Assembly: GCA_903929325.1 (NCBI GenBank)
Contig: CAIYUD010000008.1
Span: 1 to 6,685, forward strand
Length of the DNA: 6,685 nt
Direction: 5' to 3'
DNA from: an uncultured Opitutia bacterium
GTDB taxonomy: Bacteria; Verrucomicrobiota; Verrucomicrobiia; Opitutales; UBA953
This document shows, one piece after another, positions 4,244-6,685 of this stretch. The notes under the pieces were generated by a model. It saw only the letters and a program-made list of their open reading frames with translations, was not told the DNA's origin and searched no databases. Position 1 is the stretch's first letter, and each line of letters starts with the position of its first letter. The translations under genes and the position numbers were made by a program.

Positions 4244-6685
4244 TCAGCCACCAATCTCGACTTCTTGGTACACGGTATTCTCGGTCTCATTCACCGGTGC
4301 TTCGGGTAGGATAAGAATCCACCGAGCATTGCCTGTGAGCGGGAGCGAGGTGAAGTGCCAAGATCCGCGAGATTCAGAACGGGTGTCGACTTCGCCTAAA
4401 TAAGTATAGTCGGAAATATCTTTCGGAGCCTTGTCTGCTTTACTCCCGAGCACGGTGAAGCGTTGGGGCAGACGTGATGCCGATTGTGCGTAAGACCAGG
4501 TGCGCAGCGAATTCACTGCGACAACTTTCCCGAGGTCAGCCAGGTAACGTCCGCGTACGCTATTCGCAAAGACAGGCCCATAGTCTTTGACGAGTTTCCC
4601 GTCACCCAGCTCGGTGGCAGGTCCGTTCGCAGGAGCAGGTGATGCGGTCCATTTTGCCTTCAGTGTTGGGAGCACGCCGGGTTTTGGAGTCAAAGCTTTG
4701 ACGTCATTGGCCCAATTCACCTCACAGGGTTTAAGCGGATTTATATCTACAGTGACTGGCTTTTGGTCGCGGATAATTGTCAGGGTTTTTACCGGCTCGA
4801 GCGTTGATTGGATGAATGCAGCGATATCATTCACGGGCTGGCTATTGACGGCTAATACCAGCGTGCTCTTCCCGTGTGTGTATGACAGAGGGTGACCTGC
4901 GGGTGCGTCAGATAGCACTACACCGCGGGTTTCCTTGCTGACGCCGAAGGCAGAGTATTCTTCACCCACCATATTCTTAACCGTAAGACCGCGCCAGTAT
5001 ATCGCGGGCGTTTGGGTAGATTCGGTCGTGGTATTCGATGAAGTTGAAACAGCGTCGATGCGCGGGGTTGGAGCGATGGCCCGAAGGGTAGGCTTACGTA
5101 CGCCAAAATCGTCGGTCGGGAAATTTTCAAAACCCATTTTAAGCGCGGGCGATCCGGGCTTTACTTGAAAGTCGCCATTGTCCGCGTCCACAAAAAGTGG
5201 ATCGCCCGCTGTAGAGCGACTTTCAACTCCAAGGCTTTTAGCGGCGTTGAGGTCGCCCGCTTTTGCAAAGAGATTATTGTCGATAGTTTTACCCCAGACC
5301 TTTGGCATGCCGATGGGAGCGTGTGCCCCGAGTAAGATATTACGTTCGAGGGTATCGCCGCTGTTTGGGTACCAGACATGGGGATGGAATCCGCAATTCA
5401 CGAAGATGTTATTCCAGGCGCTCCGACCGTAGCCTTCGCGGAACTTCAGGCCACCGTTTAAAAAGATGTTATGGTGGATACGGTAGTTGGAAGATCCGTC
5501 GTCGAGATCGACGTCCCACCCGTGGTCGCAACGCCAGCGCGAGAAACGAATCTCGGTTGGCTCCATGGCGTCAAGGAAGGGTAGGCCGGGCTCTTTCGCT
5601 ATATCTTCAGGGTTCGTTGCGCCCCAGTAGCGGTCACGCCCCCAGGAGTTGAAAGAGCCGTGGTCACCCGTCTCCAGTACGGTGTCAAAGACATCGCAGC
5701 CCTCAATGATATGTCCACCCCAACCACCGTCACCGATGTTGATGCCGGCGCGCGAGGTTTCATGGATGGTCAGCTGACGAAGTATCATCCGCGCAGCCAT
5801 TTCAATCTCTACGCCAGCGCCTTGTTTTTCAATCTGGCCAACTCGTGAGATGAGGCAGTCTTCAACTAAACAGTCCGAAGGGTAGTCGGGTGATTTGGGC
5901 CCCGGTGTGCGGTCGAGTTGTGACACCTTCAGGCGCTGGTCGTAGTGCAGCAGGGGATTACGTACCGATGAAACATCACCCACAAATGAGATACCGCTCG
6001 CTCCGGCGTCATGGACATGGAGTCCGTTGAAAGTAATTTTACGTGCGTAGCCCGAGACGAGTAAGGCGTTTCCGCCGAGCTGATCGAATTCGCTATCGCT
6101 CACCGAACAGTCCTCGGCACCCGTGAACATCACCGCGGCGCCACGATAAAATGTCCAATCCGAGCGCAACAACGGTTCGCGCGTTTCCATAAAGGTCCGA
6201 GCTGCGTGGCGGAAGGTTAACCCTTTGAAAGAAATATGGTGAGCGGGCTGTGTGGACGTACCACGCAACTCAATCAGGTTAGCGAGGCGCACCCCTATGA
6301 ACTCGGCTTTATCAACGGCGAGACCCGCGGGTGGCATGAAGTAGAGTAGGTTGTTCTTTTCGTCATGGAACCACTCGCCAGGTGCATCGAGTTCTTCGAA
6401 GATGTTTTCGACCATGCGATCTTTTGCGTGCATGGGTCCACCGCGGTTATTTTGCCAGCCACCCACATAACTTACTTTATTAGAGGCTTCTTTGCCTGTG
6501 ATGCGGTAATGGTACCCACCCCAGTGATGTTGGTGCATCGCATGGATATACCCACCTGTTGGATCTTTCCAGCGTGCAGCTCGGCTGGGTGCAAAGGCAT
6601 CGGCAGCGGCACCGCGGTAAGGCGTTGAGCGTAGTTCGGGATTATAGTTCGGGTAGCGAGCGAGGATCTGTCGTATGCCGTCGGC
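4244..6685 (-). CDS. Secreted right-handed parallel beta-helix protein with PDZ-like and discoidin-like domains (5' end outside window)
   Basis: The frame is open from the right edge to the TGA at 4244-4246, giving 813 visible residues. The ATG at 6536-6538 is not the real start: codons upstream of it encode family-typical sequence (LARYPNYNPELR, WKDPTGGYIHAM). An N-terminal part with FEELDAPGEWFHDE and LLYFMPPAG leads into a right-handed parallel beta-helix (roughly 150-510 of the visible residues), with striking DHGSFNSWGRDRYW and DVDLDDGSSNYRIHHN motifs. A Ser/Thr-rich linker (VSTSSNTTTESTQT) separates a PDZ-like domain (bases about 4733-4996; GVVLSDAPAG, LAVNSQPVND). The C-terminus (bases about 4247-4612; DYGPVFANS, YLADLGKVVAV, ENTVYQEVEI) resembles discoidin/F5-8C carbohydrate-binding modules. 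The FEELDAPGEW-type start is shared with beta-helix glycosidase-like proteins, possibly near GH141, so polysaccharide processing is likely but the substrate is unknown. Any signal peptide would lie outside the window. Confidence 0.88.
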   Translation of the reverse strand, partial: ADGIRQILARYPNYNPELRSTPYRGAAADAFAPSRAARWKDPTGGYIHAMHQHHWGGYHYRITGKEASNKVSYVGGWQNNRGGPMHAKDRMVENIFEELDAPGEWFHDEKNNLLYFMPPAGLAVDKAEFIGVRLANLIELRGTSTQPAHHISFKGLTFRHAARTFMETREPLLRSDWTFYRGAAVMFTGAEDCSVSDSEFDQLGGNALLVSGYARKITFNGLHVHDAGASGISFVGDVSSVRNPLLHYDQRLKVSQLDRTPGPKSPDYPSDCLVEDCLISRVGQIEKQGAGVEIEMAARMILRQLTIHETSRAGINIGDGGWGGHIIEGCDVFDTVLETGDHGSFNSWGRDRYWGATNPEDIAKEPGLPFLDAMEPTEIRFSRWRCDHGWDVDLDDGSSNYRIHHNIFLNGGLKFREGYGRSAWNNIFVNCGFHPHVWYPNSGDTLERNILLGAHAPIGMPKVWGKTIDNNLFAKAGDLNAAKSLGVESRSTAGDPLFVDADNGDFQVKPGSPALKMGFENFPTDDFGVRKPTLRAIAPTPRIDAVSTSSNTTTESTQTPAIYWRGLTVKNMVGEEYSAFGVSKETRGVVLSDAPAGHPLSYTHGKSTLVLAVNSQPVNDIAAFIQSTLEPVKTLTIIRDQKPVTVDINPLKPCEVNWANDVKALTPKPGVLPTLKAKWTASPAPANGPATELGDGKLVKDYGPVFANSVRGRYLADLGKVVAVNSLRTWSYAQSASRLPQRFTVLGSKADKAPKDISDYTYLGEVDTRSESRGSWHFTSLPLTGNARWILILPEAPVNETENTVYQEVEIGG

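Noticed and set aside
5302..5652. 116-codon forward frame opposite the beta-helix gene
   Set aside because: Arginine-rich, low-complexity translation typical of a shadow frame; the reverse strand holds a conserved beta-helix.
6536..6538. Start codon of the beta-helix gene at this ATG
   Set aside because: The frame stays open to the window edge and the 49 upstream codons encode family-like sequence, so this is an internal methionine of a truncated gene.
1..6685. CRISPR arrays, tRNA or rRNA genes, insertion sequences, toxin-antitoxin pairs
   Set aside because: No regularly spaced direct repeats, cloverleaf-like segments, transposase-like frames or small gene pairs could be seen on either strand.

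Overview
The window holds four complete or near-complete genes on the + strand, one large gene on the - strand that runs off the right edge, and a short remnant of a further gene at the left edge. It is gene-dense, has moderate-to-high GC by eye, and shows no rRNA, tRNA, CRISPR array, transposase or integrase. It is bacterial: operon-like spacing, an ATGA stop/start overlap, GTG and TTG starts, and a c-type di-heme protein with a signal peptide. A secreted beta-helix protein with PDZ and discoidin-like parts, next to a di-heme oxidoreductase, recalls Verrucomicrobiota or Planctomycetota (an Opitutae-like genome is my best guess). That is an impression from gene content, not a demonstrated placement.

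Left part (1-2857): the last codons of an upstream gene are followed by a tight co-directional set. It comprises a xylose-isomerase-like TIM-barrel protein (sugar phosphate isomerase/epimerase superfamily), a class I SAM-dependent methyltransferase with an unusual glycine-poor motif I, and a family-2 (plant/HIOMT-like) O-methyltransferase. The two methyltransferases overlap by four bases, and a hairpin appears to cover the second one's weak ribosome binding site, suggesting translational coupling. A metal-dependent isomerase/dehydratase-like enzyme with two methyltransferases looks like a small-molecule tailoring or catabolic module. The substrate cannot be read from the sequence.

Middle (2858-4238): an 85-base gap carrying two inverted repeats leads to an exported di-heme protein of the DUF1111 (DHOR, 'thiol oxidoreductase-like') family, with a proline-rich linker after its signal peptide. 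It may be transcribed with the upstream genes or on its own.

Right part (4244-6685): a convergent gene on the - strand, only five bases from the di-heme gene's stop, encodes a large, probably secreted protein. It has a right-handed parallel beta-helix, then a PDZ-like domain, then a discoidin/F5-8C-like C-terminus. Its N-terminus lies outside the window. It resembles carbohydrate-active beta-helix proteins and is probably functionally separate from the + strand genes.

No clearly new defence, mobile or RNA system is visible. The parts most worth a second look are the isomerase plus two methyltransferase module and the beta-helix/PDZ/discoidin architecture.
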